A DNA stretch of 64,000 nucleotides, from the NCBI GenBank assembly GCA_001643675.2, contig LSRY02000046.1, forward strand, positions 248,001 through 312,000, written 5' to 3'. Position 1 is the stretch's first letter; each line of letters begins with the position of its first letter. Of this stretch, positions 24,601 to 39,995 are shown one piece after another. Under the pieces are notes generated by a model. The model was not told where the DNA came from. It saw only the letters and a program-made list of their open reading frames with translations, and ran no database searches. The stretch is from Monocercomonoides exilis (taxonomy: Eukaryota > Preaxostyla > Oxymonadida > Polymastigidae). A program made the translations under genes and the position numbers.

Positions 24601-25094
24601 ACGATGACAGTGACTCCCTTCCTTCCTCAGCGTTTGAGGATGAGGATGATTTCAAAAAGGAGTGTTTGAGGTGGAAGGCTCCAGAGCTGCTGATGAACAG
24701 GAAGATGGGAGCGTCAAAGAAGTCAGTTGTGTTTTCGATTGGGATGATGCTGTGGGAGTGCCTGACGCTGAAGGTCCCGTTTGGGGAGTATGAGGCAGAG
24801 ACAGCAGGGCAAAAGATTGTGAATGGGGAAAGGCCTGCGTTGGAAAAGCTGCCAGTGGAGTTGCAGAGATATGTGGAGGCATGCTGGAGCGGGGAGAGGA
24901 AAAGCCGGCCGACGCTGGTGGAAGTGAAGCGAGCGCTGTTCGGAAGATTCCCGAAGGATGGAGCGATGTTCACAGTGTCGGATGCAATCACATATCTGGT
25001 TCCATCGAGGAATGATGGGCAGGGCAGCATGGAGAACGACAGCAGGGAGACGGTTGCAACAATCAATGAAGTTCAAAACATTGATATGAAATGA
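18656..25094 (+). pseudogene. Beta-helix receptor with membrane segment and pseudokinase domain, interrupted by in-frame stops
   Basis: From about 19122 to 25094 a single frame encodes continuous beta-helix protein. It contains repeated modules with Cys-Gly...Pro-Cys-x-Thr motifs near 20160-20190, 21105-21130 and 22250-22270, each followed by a fresh helical array. A 27-residue membrane segment (23742-23822) and basic stop-transfer follow, then a Glu/Ser-rich linker and a kinase-like C-lobe from about 24285. The C-lobe keeps the APE motif ('RWKAPELL', near 24670), the 'FSIGMMLWE' helix and the subdomain XI Arg ('KSRPTL'). The Gly loop, HRD and DFG motifs are absent, so catalysis is unlikely. 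In-frame stops: TGA 19209, TAA 19266, TAA 19617, TAA 20274, TGA 22803, TAG 22935, TAA 23418. Upstream, another frame has TAG 18835 and TGA 18901, with one frameshift near 19120-19130. I infer a dying surface receptor; readthrough cannot be excluded. Confidence 0.75.
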
Positions 25095-26426
25095 AAAACT
25101 GAAAATAAAAAAAGATCACACGAAATAAAAAACTTGTAATGTTATCATTTGTGAAAATGAATTCCACTTCACTTGCAAGAAGCAAAGCTGGAAATAAGAA
25201 GGAAACGTTGCAAATATCTCAGCTCTCACAGATGTTCGTTCATTGATGCATTTTGTGCAGAATGCCGAATTGTCGAGAATGGAGGCATCGATTTGCACCT
25301 GATGCGTTGTCTTTTGCATCTCTGATCATTTATTTTCGTTTTGAAAAGTGTTTTGGCTTGTTGAATTATCATCAACTTGATGATTGGAAGTTTTCCATTC
25401 GTTTGAGTTGTTGTTCAGAAGTTTTCTTTTCTGTTTTTTCAAATGGTCACTGTTTTTGATTTTTGAGAGGAATTGAGACAAAGAAATCAACGAATATTGG
25501 AAATGAAAAGAAATGTTTTTGTGTATGTGTGCATTGTCGAATTTTTTTGAAAATAAGGAAGATGAATGAGGCATTTCCAATGACTGGGCCTAGCTCGGTC
25601 ATTCTTGAAAAACAAATTGGAATGGTGCTTGCAACAAAAAGAATACTCACAAAAAAATGAATCCAAAAAGAGATTCGAGGAAAAAACTGCTGTTGATTTT
25701 GCTTCAATTATTCATTGGCTCATTCAAAGTGGAGTGTTGTGAGCATTTTGAAATGCATTATTTTGAATTCATAAATATATTTTTCTTCATCAAAAGAAAG
25801 GTGTTTGTTTATTCTTTTGAAGAAATAATTCTTCAACACGCACAAATTGCAGAGAATAACTGATTTTTTGAGCAGTTATTCAAAAAAAAAATTGATTTAT
25901 GATCTTGAGCATTGGTTGGAGCATTCGCTTTCACAAAAACGTTAATAATGCCAAAATCTTTGGAAGATAATTTTCTCGTGATAAATCTTTCTGGCAACAT
26001 CAATTCTCATCCAAAACTGGAGCAAAAACATATCGCTCCAATCAGAACAAACAACGGCAAAGAGCATCCAGAATCGAGAATCAATGCTTTGCCAACAGAA
26101 AATTCAGAGCAGCTGAGCAAGCAGCCATTCTGTGCTTTGAAAAAATAATCAATCTGCTGATGCTGTGTTCATGTTGATGATATTATTCAAAACCTTGCAT
26201 CAGCAACAAATAGTCAACACATAAAAAATCCATTCAAAAAAATAAATAAATAAATAAAAAGACCAATAATAATCGTGGGAAAAAACTTCAAGCAACTTCA
26301 GTGATGCTGATAAATAAATCCAAGCGCAGCACTCGCACAGCACCGCGGAAGCAGGTCAACTCCGGTTCCTTGTGGCCTGCTGCAGCCTCAGCAAAGGCAG
26401 CCGCCCAGCCCCCGACGAAAGCCCTT
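25095..26426. other. Spacer with a doubtful 66-codon frame
   Basis: Mostly A+T-rich. An ATG at 25948 opens a 66-codon frame ending at 26148 whose amino-acid mix is not low-complexity, but it has no recognised domain, no neighbour logic and only moderate codon bias; I give it little weight. A minus-strand hydrophobic frame at 25447-25707 is similar in weight. The last ~90 bases (26335-26426) become GC-rich and are the 3' flank of the ferritin gene. Confidence 0.35.
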
Positions 26427-27205
26427 TTAGCACTTCTCTTGCCGCAGAAGCGCAATCTCCCCGTCCAGCTGCTCCAGCGTCTTCTCCTTTTTCTCCACCG
26501 CCTCAAACATCCCAATCACGTCTGCAACGCTCTTCTCTTCCTCCACCTGCTCCTCTTCAAACCACTTGATCAGCTCCGGCATCTTCAGCCCCGGATGCTC
26601 TTTGTCGAACGGCAGGATCTTTTCCCCCAGCTCGTGGATCAGGCTCGTCACATACTCCTCGTGGTGCAGCGACTGCTTGAAAACCTCGACCGGGCTGTCC
26701 CACCTGCAGCCCCAGCCCCCACAAAAACGAAAAAAATAAATAAATAATTAAAGAGTTGAAGAAAATATATGTTGTTGGTTAGTTGGTCGGTCAAAAAAAA
26801 AAAAATGATGATGATGAAAAATAAAAACGGCCATTAAACGTTGCACACACCACTGGACCTCCGGAGCAGGGATCGGAAGAAGATTCACTTTCTGGCCTTT
26901 TGTGGTGAGCCACTCCATGAACTTGAACGCATGCTCCTGCTCCTCCCGCGCCTGCTTGTACATCCACCGCGCCATCCCTGCAGCCCCAAACAAACCCCAA
27001 AAATCCACAGCCCCCGCACTCAAACACAAAAGAAACACAAAGCAAAAATACCTGGAAGCCCTTTTGCCTGGAAGCACGCCCCCATCGAGTTGTACAAGTA
27101 CTGCGAGTAGAGCTCCTTGCTGATCTGGAAGCAGATGGCCTCCACCACGGCTGGCGGCACAGGCGCAGGCGTGGGCTTCGCAAACTGCTTGAAAAGATAT
27201 GGCAT
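26427..27205 (-). CDS. Ferritin, non-heme FtnA-like (3 exons)
   Basis: Minus-strand exons 27052-27205, 26854-26977 and 26427-26703 join to 184 aa. Introns of 74 bp and 150 bp carry GT and CAG ends. The four-helix ferritin pattern is clear, and the ferroxidase ligands can be placed: Glu in 'ISKELYSQYLY' (about residue 30), Glu and His in 'REEQEHAFKF' (about 62-66), Glu in 'HHEEYVTSL', and the Glu cluster in 'FEEEQVEEEK'. It would oxidise Fe2+ and store it as mineral. The sequence is closer to bacterial FtnA than to animal ferritin, suggesting transfer (inference). The exon 2 donor has a second possible site 3 bp further on, which would add one Trp; the family pattern 'WDSP' favours the chosen one. 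Codons are strikingly GC-rich compared with most of the window. Confidence 0.88.
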
Positions 27206-27298
27206 TTCTCTTTTTCGATTTTTCCTTATGGGGCGTCGAATTATTTGGAGCGCCTTTGTCCTCCGCAGGCTCGCTCTGCTGCATCGGCAACACGCACA
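27206..27298. promoter_or_regulatory. Bidirectional promoter region, ferritin / TRIC-like gene
   Basis: Only 93 bp separate the two divergent start codons (27205 on minus, 27299 on plus), so both genes should be driven from this interval or from each other's first exon. No TATA or named motif is evident. A CAG at 27266-27268 followed by coding-like sequence leaves open a short upstream exon for the plus-strand gene. Confidence 0.5.
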
Positions 27299-28827
27299 AT
27301 GTGGATCGACGCGATTTACGGGGCGGTGCTGGGGAGCTTGGCGCCGCTGGGGGAGTGGTCGGGAGCGCTGATATTCCTGGCTGGATTGTATTTCCTCGGC
27401 TGCGACGCCACGGCCCGCCAGGGGCCTCCCTCGCTCGCATCTGCGCTTTTTGTCTGCTCGTTTGGGAGCATTCTCTCGGCTGTTGTTTTTACGGGTGCGC
27501 CTCCGGGTTTGGCGTTGCTGTTTTGATTTGCTTTTTTTTTCAAGAATTGCTGTGCTTTTCTGCTTTTGCTGTGTTTTTTGTGTGTTTTGTGTGTGAATGC
27601 ATCTGTGCTGCCACCTCGCTGGGAAGCGATTTTGTGGAAGAGGGCGTATTTTGAGTGGTTTGTGCTTGCCCGTGTGGCGTATTTTTGCCTGCCGCAAAGC
27701 GCTGTTCAGAAATTGGGGCGAAGGCCTCTTCGCGGGTGGCTGTTTGCGAGCGCATCAGTTGTGCTTGTGCATGAGATGCACGAGTGCTGTGTTGCGTGTG
27801 CGCACAGCGAGGGAGTGAATGCGCTTTTGGCGGTGGGAGCAACTGGATATGCTGTGTGTGTGCTTCCGCTGCAGATGTTTTGCCGCCTTGGCCATTACGG
27901 CTACGAGGACGAGGTTACTACGTATGAATCTGAATTTTTTGTTTGTTTGTTTGTTTGTTGTGCGAGACGATTTGTGTCATTTTTTGAGATGCAATTTTTG
28001 TGTTTGTGCATTTTAATTGATTTTAAATGGAATACGATTTTTTTCATTGATTTTGAATTTTGGAATGCTCATGGATTTCGTTTGTGCAATGTTGTGTGCA
28101 TGTGTATTATTAACTGTGTGGGCCATGATGATTGGTGCGTTGCGTGTTTTTGCGCAGGATGGCATGCATCGCGGGTGTCTCGGGGGTTGTGCAGCTGGTC
28201 AGTTTGTGGTGTTTTGAGATGGCAGGGAGCGGAGCAAGGCTGGCTGGCGGAGCAAATCCTTCAAGTTTTTCCCGCTCTGCGGATGCGTTGTTTGGAAGGG
28301 TGTGGAGCAGAAAGAAGGAAGGAGAGACAGGAGATGGGCGTGTGGACTCTGTTTCGCTGCTGATTGCTGCCACGGGGCATGGTTTTGCACATGTTGTTGC
28401 AACTGTGTGTGTTTCTGCTGATGCGTTTTTTTATTTATTTTATTGAGAGGCTGAGAGGTTGGGAGGTTGGGGGGTTGGGGCTTGAGGAGTGAAAGTTGAG
28501 AAAGAGCAGAAAAGCAATGAGGAAAAGAGAAACATTGCATGAGCTGTTGGAATGCGGCTGCAGATTGGCTCGTTCTCTGTTTATGTTTTGTTTCTGGGTT
28601 TTGAGGAAGAGTTTTGTGAATATGCAGCATTTCAGAGGATTTGTTATTATCTTATTTTTTTTTTTTTTTGATTTGAACAAACGCAGATGAGAAGGACAGC
28701 ACGGATGCGGAGCCTTCAGGAGCGTCGCAAGGCGAAGGCAGCGCTTTTGGATGAGCTGTGTGCTGAGCAGGAGCAGCTGCTGGACGAGCTGGGCCCAAAG
28801 GAAGGCGCTCGGAAAAGGGGGAAATGA
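27299..28827 (+). CDS. Multi-pass membrane protein, TRIC cation-channel-like (4 exons, tentative)
   Basis: Exons 27299-27506, 27627-27921, 28158-28404 and 28687-28827 join in phase to 296 aa, close to TRIC (TMEM38) length. Introns are 120, 236 and 282 bp; the first donor reads GTTTGG. Similarity rests on the first third: an acidic residue before a hydrophobic segment, then 'SLASALFVCSFGSILS...TGAP', resembling the TRIC 'ASWL...FGSYIL...GEP' block. His-rich membrane-adjacent 'VHEMHECCVACAH' and a Gly-rich helix 'LLAVGATGYAV' follow. The C-terminal exon is a highly charged Arg/Glu/Lys coiled-coil tail. TRIC proteins are intracellular K+ channels that balance Ca2+ release. Membrane topology is fairly sure; the family call is tentative, and exon 4 rests on codon bias. 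Confidence 0.5.
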
Positions 28828-31246
28828 AGGTGCCTTTGTGGCCATCCAGATGCCCATTTGCTTGCACTTTGAAATGGCTTTGTGTTGTTTGGCGAGGAGA
28901 AAGAATGGCCAAGCGGGGCTGGGGAAAAGGAAGGAAGAAGGCTCGAAATAAGTTGGGATTGAGGAATGGGGAAAGGGAAGGGAAAGCGAACAAAATAACT
29001 GCTTCATGTGCATGTGTGCTCGTGTGAAAAAGAAAGACTCTTTTAAGCGTGTTGAAGAAATGCTGGCAGAATGTTGCAAGAGCACGCAGAATGAATGTGC
29101 TTTTGGGGTGCATGTTTTTGTCCCCTATTGAATATTTTGTTTACACACGTCACCGATAATTCGAAAAAGCAAAGCCAAAACTCTATTTTTTTCAGTTGAT
29201 GAATGTTGCTTGCAAAAAATGGCTTGCACATCTGCGTCATAGATTTTGTTTGACAGAATTGTTTGGGGCGTATCAAGATATATTCTAACAAGACAGTTGT
29301 TTTCAGAAAATATTTGAAATGGGAGAAAAAAGTTTTTTTCTTGCTAATTCTTAATTTATCGAAATTATTCATCAATACATTCATTTGTTTCGATCATTCA
29401 ACAAAGTTTCATTTGAAGCGTAATTTTTGAAATCACTTATTTTTTTCTTTGTTTGTCCTTTTTGGCCGTGCAACAATATTAATAAATTCTTTAAAATTCA
29501 AACTCATTCCCTTTCAACAATGCAATAAATAATTGTTTGTTGTATTTTCATGTGAATTACTTCTCCTGGATTAAATAAGTTCATTTGGGTGAATATTTTT
29601 GTAATCATAACTTTTTTCGGGGTATTAATGTTTTTATATGTTATTGACCATCTGGAAGAGATTTTGAATTCAAATACTGAATTCATCACGACTGTTTTAA
29701 AAAAACAAATGTGAAAGCTAAAAAAAGACGAAGATCTTTTTTATATGCTTGTTTACTTTTCAGTGTTCATTTGTTGATATTCTCGGATATTTTTGAAACT
29801 GAAAATTTAGATTGAAGAAATTTGATTTCAAAAATAATCACCCATATATAAAAACTGTATTTGTCCATTTCTGATTTTTGTGGCTTCTGAAGTTATATCC
29901 CATTTTTGTGCTTGCTTGTTTTGAATGAAGTTGGAATCAATGATGGAACATATTTATCATTGTTAATGTAATGTGGGTGATTATTTTTGATATCGTATTT
30001 CCTCCTTCTCCTCACTCCACGAAATGTTGATTCAATCAAAGAATCGAATCATTGAAATTCCAATTCATATAAAACTATTCTGTGCATTTTATTTCCTTTC
30101 GAAAAAGGTTATAAAGTGAACGTTAATAATGGTGGATACTCTCAATAACAGTGGAAAGTGGAGTTTTTTCAACAACTTTTGATGGTTGCACTTCAACAAA
30201 TTTCTCAGTTATTAAAACATCGTGCGAACAGACTCGTAACACACAGAACTTTAACAACTTGTCTCATTGCGTTTTGAAAAAAAACTAATATTTATGATGC
30301 GTACATAAACCTTCACTCCATTACAAGATGATGCTTGATTAACTGATTGTGAGATTTCATCAAAAGTGTTTATTGTTGAAAAAGACTGAAAATATAATAT
30401 TTGCGTTTTTTCCAAAAGGAAAGAAAGAATGAACAAGCACTCAAAATTAGTTTTGTCATTTTTAACTTCTGATGAAAATTTCATTCTGAACTTAAGCACA
30501 AAAAATAATTCTAAATAAAGAAAAATAAACAATAATAATAATTAATTTTCATAATAAAATATTTTTGATATGTGGGATGGATAACTTTTGTTTTGTGGTG
30601 AAATTTCTCTTTATTTGAATTTCATTAGAATACTTTGTTTATCGATATTAGAAAAATGATGAATTTCTTTAAAAAAAAGAAAAAGAAAGAAAGAAAGAAA
30701 TGAAAAGAAATTTAATAACAATTTCAAATATTTGAGGAAAAAAACATGTTTTCTATGTTTAATAAAGAAATGATTTCATTTCAGATTCATTTCACTGACT
30801 TTTGACATTTTTGAACAAAAAGATCTGAGATTATGGAAAATCCTCAATAAAAACAAAATATATTTTTTCTGAATGCAAACAGTAAGAATGAATCATTTTT
30901 GAATTTCATAAATATCCATCAATTTATTTGGAGATTTATTCTGAAGAATTTGACAAAAAATAAGATTGATCTCAACCCAATGATTTTTTTGAACAATGTC
31001 AACAACTGTTTTGCTGATTTCTGTTGGAGTGCTCTGCATAGAAGAAGCACGCTTCACATGGTCACGACGGCACGACAGTGGGACGTGACGAGCACTTGGA
31101 GAAGGAGTTGGACGCAGGAAAAAGAAGGGTGTATGGGAGCAATCGTGTCATTTCGATGAGAAAAACACGTCAAAAGAAGAATTATGGATTTGAATTAAAT
31201 AAAACAAATTCAGTCGTAGAAGGCACAGCTATTGTTAACACTTGGA
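28828..31246. other. Intergenic region with one MITE
   Basis: 28828-29120 keeps moderate GC and is the 3' flank of the TRIC-like gene. The rest is AT-rich and contains the family B MITE at 29586-29844. A lone family-B-like terminus (TGGGTGATTATTTTTGA) lies at 29974-29990 with no partner nearby. An A/G microsatellite lies near 30670-30705. 31020-31240 has higher GC and may be 5' UTR or an unseen exon of the next gene. Confidence 0.45.
29586..29844. mobile_element. Hairpin MITE, family B, unlinked copy
   Basis: 259-bp element with termini TGGGTGAATATTTTTGTAATCATAAC and AATCACCCA. Its internal sequence is diverged from the two family B copies nested in the foldback at 45170-46728. It shares the same 'CGGGGT' word shortly inside the left end. 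Confidence 0.7.
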
Positions 31247-31654
31247 ATGGCAAAGCAAGACATGAAAAGCACGAAGCAAATAGTTGCAAAAGAGGAAAAA
31301 AGCAACTCAGGAGATGTCGTCCAGCGGTTTCATGAAGAAGCAAATGCCGGGAAAAAGAAGCTTACACAGAAACAAAAGGAGCAAAAGATATTGTCAAAAG
31401 ACGCGAAGAAGAATGTTGGAGTCAAAAGCGGAAAGGATAAAACGAAAGGAGGAAAGCCAGGAGGGAAAGGAGGGAAAAAGAGTTCGAGCTCAGGATGGAA
31501 GGTTGCACTGGTGACTGGGGTTTGCGTGGCTGCTGCGGTTGGAGTGTTTGCAGGACACTATTTCATGGGGGATAAGTTGAATGTTATGTCTTGGATAAAG
31601 ACAATCACGGCCCACAACCCAGATAGATACCCCGCGAGACAAACTGCCAACTAA
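31247..31654 (+). CDS. Lys-rich single-pass membrane protein, unknown
   Basis: Single-exon 135-aa protein starting at ATG 31247 (the frame upstream has no better ATG). The first ~85 residues are very Lys/Gly/Ser-rich, with a 'KGGKPGGKGGKK' stretch. One clean membrane segment follows, 'WKVALVTGVCVAAAVGVFAGHYFM', then ~28 residues. The layout, a charged cytosolic region followed by one membrane span near the C terminus, is that of a tail-anchored-like or type II ER protein. I compared it with RAMP4/SERP1 and found only layout similarity, not sequence similarity. Function unknown. It lies 206 bp before the next gene on the same strand. Confidence 0.6.
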   Translation: MAKQDMKSTKQIVAKEEKSNSGDVVQRFHEEANAGKKKLTQKQKEQKILSKDAKKNVGVKSGKDKTKGGKPGGKGGKKSSSSGWKVALVTGVCVAAAVGVFAGHYFMGDKLNVMSWIKTITAHNPDRYPARQTAN

Positions 31655-31860
31655 TAACATTTGAGACCACTTTTATTTTATTGATTCAAAATGTTTGAAT
31701 TTTTTATAGTTGTGGTTGTTGGTGAAAAGATTTTAATTTTAATTAATGTTGTATCTCATAAGCTATTAATAAATTTTTAGAAGTTGTCATTTCATAAAGA
31801 TATCTTTTATCTTCAATTAAAAATTCCATAAGTTTTTCTTATTTTTTTTGATATTTTATT

Positions 31861-32632
31861 ATGGAGAATTGTACTTCAAAAAAGGTTGCATTGGATGATA
31901 ATGGAAATATTTTAAAAGGTAATTTATTTGTATTAAACAATTTGTGTTTTAATATTATTACATGAAAATAGCGTCTCCTGATTTTATTATTCAAATTTGC
32001 GGCTCTTTTCTTGTTGGGGTTTTTCTTATTACAACCTCGAATTTTTCGATAAGAAATAGCAATCCAATTATGCGCTTGGTTTTGAAGTTCTTGTTATTTT
32101 TAAGTGTATAATTTGCCTTGTGAATTATTTTTGATAACTTTTTTATTCTTAGTTTGGATTGATTTCATTTGTAACATTGATTGCTTTTGAGGTATCAAAG
32201 ATTTTATTAATATTAAAGAAAAATACGAATTTGTTTTTTTTTTCACAGTATCTATGGAATGCATCGACTTTTTCTTCAATAATTAGTTTAGATAATACCA
32301 AAAAAGAAATAACAATTACAAAATTGCCCGTTGGTTTTGCGAAAGCTTTGGGACAGCGAGAACGAAAGCAAATTATAAAATTGGATGAAATCAAACAAAT
32401 ATGTTTGAAAACGAAAGAGATTGCAGAAGCATTTAAGAATCTGGGTGTTAAGCTTGTTGATGTAAATCATTCGTTTATTATAATAATGAAAAACGGAAAT
32501 GTTGTTGAACCTCATTGTAGAATAGAAAACATGAGTGCACTTGAAGATTTTATTGCAAAAGTTAGATCATTAAACCAAAAAGATCTTGAGAAAATACATA
32601 ATCAAATTGATGAAAGCTTGAAAAAGAGTTGA
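31861..32632 (+). CDS. Two-TM protein with cytosolic C-terminal domain, unknown (4 exons)
   Basis: Exons 31861-31918, 31972-32105, 32153-32191 and 32249-32632 give 204 aa. The introns are very short (53, 47 and 57 bp) with GTAATT, GTATAA and GTATCA donors and TAG/CAG acceptors. The third intron is 57 bp and stop-free, so it could be read through in frame. Two hydrophobic segments lie at about residues 24-45 and 55-78, followed by a ~125-aa soluble domain with a Lys-rich helix ('GQRERKQIIKLDEIKQ') and a C-terminal amphipathic helix. I do not recognise the family; PIG-H, a small ER protein with this layout, was considered and not supported. Confidence 0.65.
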
Positions 32633-33109
32633 AAATAATATTTAAATAGTTTTTTTTTACCTCAGATGCAAAAATTGTTTGTGATATTTTACGCCACAAA
32701 AAATTGTCATATTTACGTTATTGTTTTCTATTTTATTCAGCAATATTTGCTTTTTGAAGAAAGATTTCAATTTTATTTTTTATTAAGTGGAGATAATTCA
32801 ACAAATTCTTTTTTTAAAAAAACCAATGTGAATCACATGAAACAACGAAAATGTTATTGAAATGAAAGTACAGCAATAACAACAAGCTGATAAAGTCATT
32901 TAATAACAATTGTTATGTATGTATGTATTGAAAATATTACTTATGGCATAAGCAGACAAACAGCGAAGGAAAATGAATGAATCCACAAAATAGAAAGAGA
33001 GTACTTTCTTTTTTCTTTCTTTTCTTTTCTTTTTGGAGCTTGATAAATCTGAAATTGTGATGCAAAAATTTCACAAACATGTAAGAAATTGAACTCCAGA
33101 TAATAATGA
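32633..33109. other. Intergenic region between convergent genes
   Basis: About 480 bp of A+T-rich DNA between the 3' ends of the two-TM gene (plus) and the phosphatase gene (minus). Contains a short (TATG)n run near 32916-32928 and a T+C tract at 33006-33033. No gene seen. Confidence 0.5.
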
Positions 33110-38342
<5,233 letters not shown>

Positions 38343-38719
38343 TTTATAAAATGAAGATCACATTCTTAATCCATAATATTTTTGTTCTTTTTCTTAAAAA
38401 GAGAGTGAAAAAAACTCCTGTTAATAAAAACAAGAATTAAAGTTTGAAAATTGATTTTTCTTTTGATCGTTTTATTTGGGATTTATGACATCTCTCTTTA
38501 AGTTTGTTTGAAAAAAAAAAATTTAACCTTATCATTCCCCAATAAATCATTTCATAAGATGCGCAGGGGAATGTGAAATATATATATATGGTTCAGCGTA
38601 ATTGTCATAATAATTAAACATCTGCATATACATTCATTGTAAGAGATGAATTTTTTGGATCTTTAAGTCCTATTTTTTCGATGTTATTCAAATGAAGTGT
38701 TGCGAGGTGTATTGATAAA
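38343..38719. other. Spacer between phosphatase and RPB5 genes
   Basis: 377 bp of A+T-rich DNA containing a TA repeat at 38580-38590. It is the 3' flank of RPB5 and the promoter region of the phosphatase gene, both on minus. No gene seen. Confidence 0.5.
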
Positions 38720-39686
38720 TCATACAACTATTCTGTAAGTGACATATCTTCCAGCTGTTTCGGATGGTCTAACTATTTTAACCACTTGCCCTTTTTTCAA
38801 TCCAAAATACTTCGCAACTGGATCTGCTTGCTGAATTCGAGGTAGCTGAGCTTCTTTGACTTTGCTAAATTTTTATGCAAATTGAATCATTAAAATTTAT
38901 TATTGAAAATGCACCATTGTTGATAAGAAAATCATTTTTATCTTGTTAAAACGAATAAATATATATGCAAACTATTTTGTGAGAAGTGCAGCCTTTTGTT
39001 CATCTGATAAGGGAATATGTTGTGGAACAAGAATCTTTTCGATAATTGAAATCATATTTAAGCAATTGCTGCAATAAATGAAATTACATACATGTTTTGT
39101 AACATTAACACGAAGTTCGCTTTCCAAAAACTGTTCAATGGTGTATCCCTTCAAAGCCAATGCTGCGAGAAACTATTGTATATTATTTAATTTCAATGGA
39201 AATGAATGGGGAAAAAATCTTCCATACGTCTCTTGCATGTGAAAGAAAGCCTTCTTGAGCAATTAAAATTGCATGTTTTACTCCTTCATCTTTGGCATAT
39301 TGAATGTATCTAAAATAATATTTTTTATATCATACATAACATCGCGCTTATAATTATTTGGAAATTTTTATGCACACTTTCTAGCAGATATAATTCTCAC
39401 TTTTGGTTCAGCGCAAAAGAAAACCATCACATGTTCATTTGTAACTCTATGGCTTGCCAGAATAGTCAAATCTTCACGTCTATAATGTGATTCATCAATG
39501 TATAATATTAGCAATTTTTCAACTTAAATATGCACACGAAACAGAGCCAGATAACTGATCACGAAAAGTAGCCAATGTCATCTCCAAATGTTCTTTACTT
39601 ACATTATAACCACGATCATCCAACATTTGCCATACTGTTCTTCTTATTCGATATAAATGTTCAACGGTGGTTGCTTGAGTTGCCAT
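38720..39686 (-). CDS. RPB5: RNA polymerase I/II/III shared subunit RPB5 (6 exons)
   Basis: Minus-strand exons 39538-39686, 39378-39479, 39228-39309, 39092-39172, 38973-39034 and 38720-38864 join in phase to 206 aa, the normal RPABC1 length. The N-terminal jaw domain is recognisable ('[15 protein letters not shown]', '[10 protein letters not shown]', '[10 protein letters not shown]'), as is the linker ('[12 protein letters not shown]'). The C-terminal assembly domain is nearly canonical: '[20 protein letters not shown]', then '[20 protein letters not shown]' and 'YVTYRIVV'. Introns are 57-108 bp; donors include GTGTGC, GTATGG, GTATGT and GTTTGC, and the fourth acceptor is AAG rather than CAG. 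RPB5 sits in the lower jaw of all three nuclear RNA polymerases. No single exon would be found reliably by an ORF scan. Confidence 0.93.
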
Positions 39687-39924
39687 TTAACAGATAAAAT
39701 ATATCAACAAATAAATAAAAATTGCATAAAGGGGATAAACCATTAAAAAAAATAATTACAGTTTCAATGAAAGAAAATAGAAATAATTTGTATTCTTTAT
39801 CATCAATTTTTGAGATAAATGATATTCTCTTAAAGTCATTAAATAGCGGTTATGTTCGAAAAAAAACACTCGAAGTATTTGAAGGATTTAAAACTATTTT
39901 GATGTTAAAAAGACAAAAAGAACT

Positions 39925-39995
39925 TGCAGTAACCGGGACTCGAACCCGGGTCGCAACGATGGCAACGTTGCATTCTACCCCTAGACCATTACTGC
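39925..39995 (-). tRNA. tRNA-Gly (GCC anticodon)
   Basis: 71-nt cloverleaf on minus. The acceptor GCAGTAA pairs with TTACTGC, the D-arm contains AGGGGTAG, the anticodon stem CAACG/CGTTG has loop TTGCCAT (anticodon GCC), and the T-arm CCGGG-TTCGAGT-CCCGG is standard, with A as discriminator base. No intron. A- and B-box sequences look normal. It sits between RPB5 and the 2.9-kb TIR element. Confidence 0.95.

Noticed and set aside
19122-25094. Genome-wide reassignment of TAA/TAG to glutamine, as known in some oxymonads, to explain the interrupted receptor frame
   Set aside because: Two of the seven stops are TGA. Long genes here (1-3999, RPB5, ferritin, phosphatase, 59763-64000) use CAA/CAG for Gln with no in-frame TAA/TAG, several end cleanly at TAA, and the only tRNA-Gln seen reads CAG.
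26748-27697. Long minus-strand frames running through ferritin introns and beyond its start
   Set aside because: Ferritin homology demands the 74-bp and 150-bp introns; the extensions lose similarity and overlap the divergent TRIC-like gene.
31247-31654. RAMP4/SERP1 identity
   Set aside because: Only the layout (basic region then one membrane span) agrees; the conserved RAMP4 words around the span are missing.
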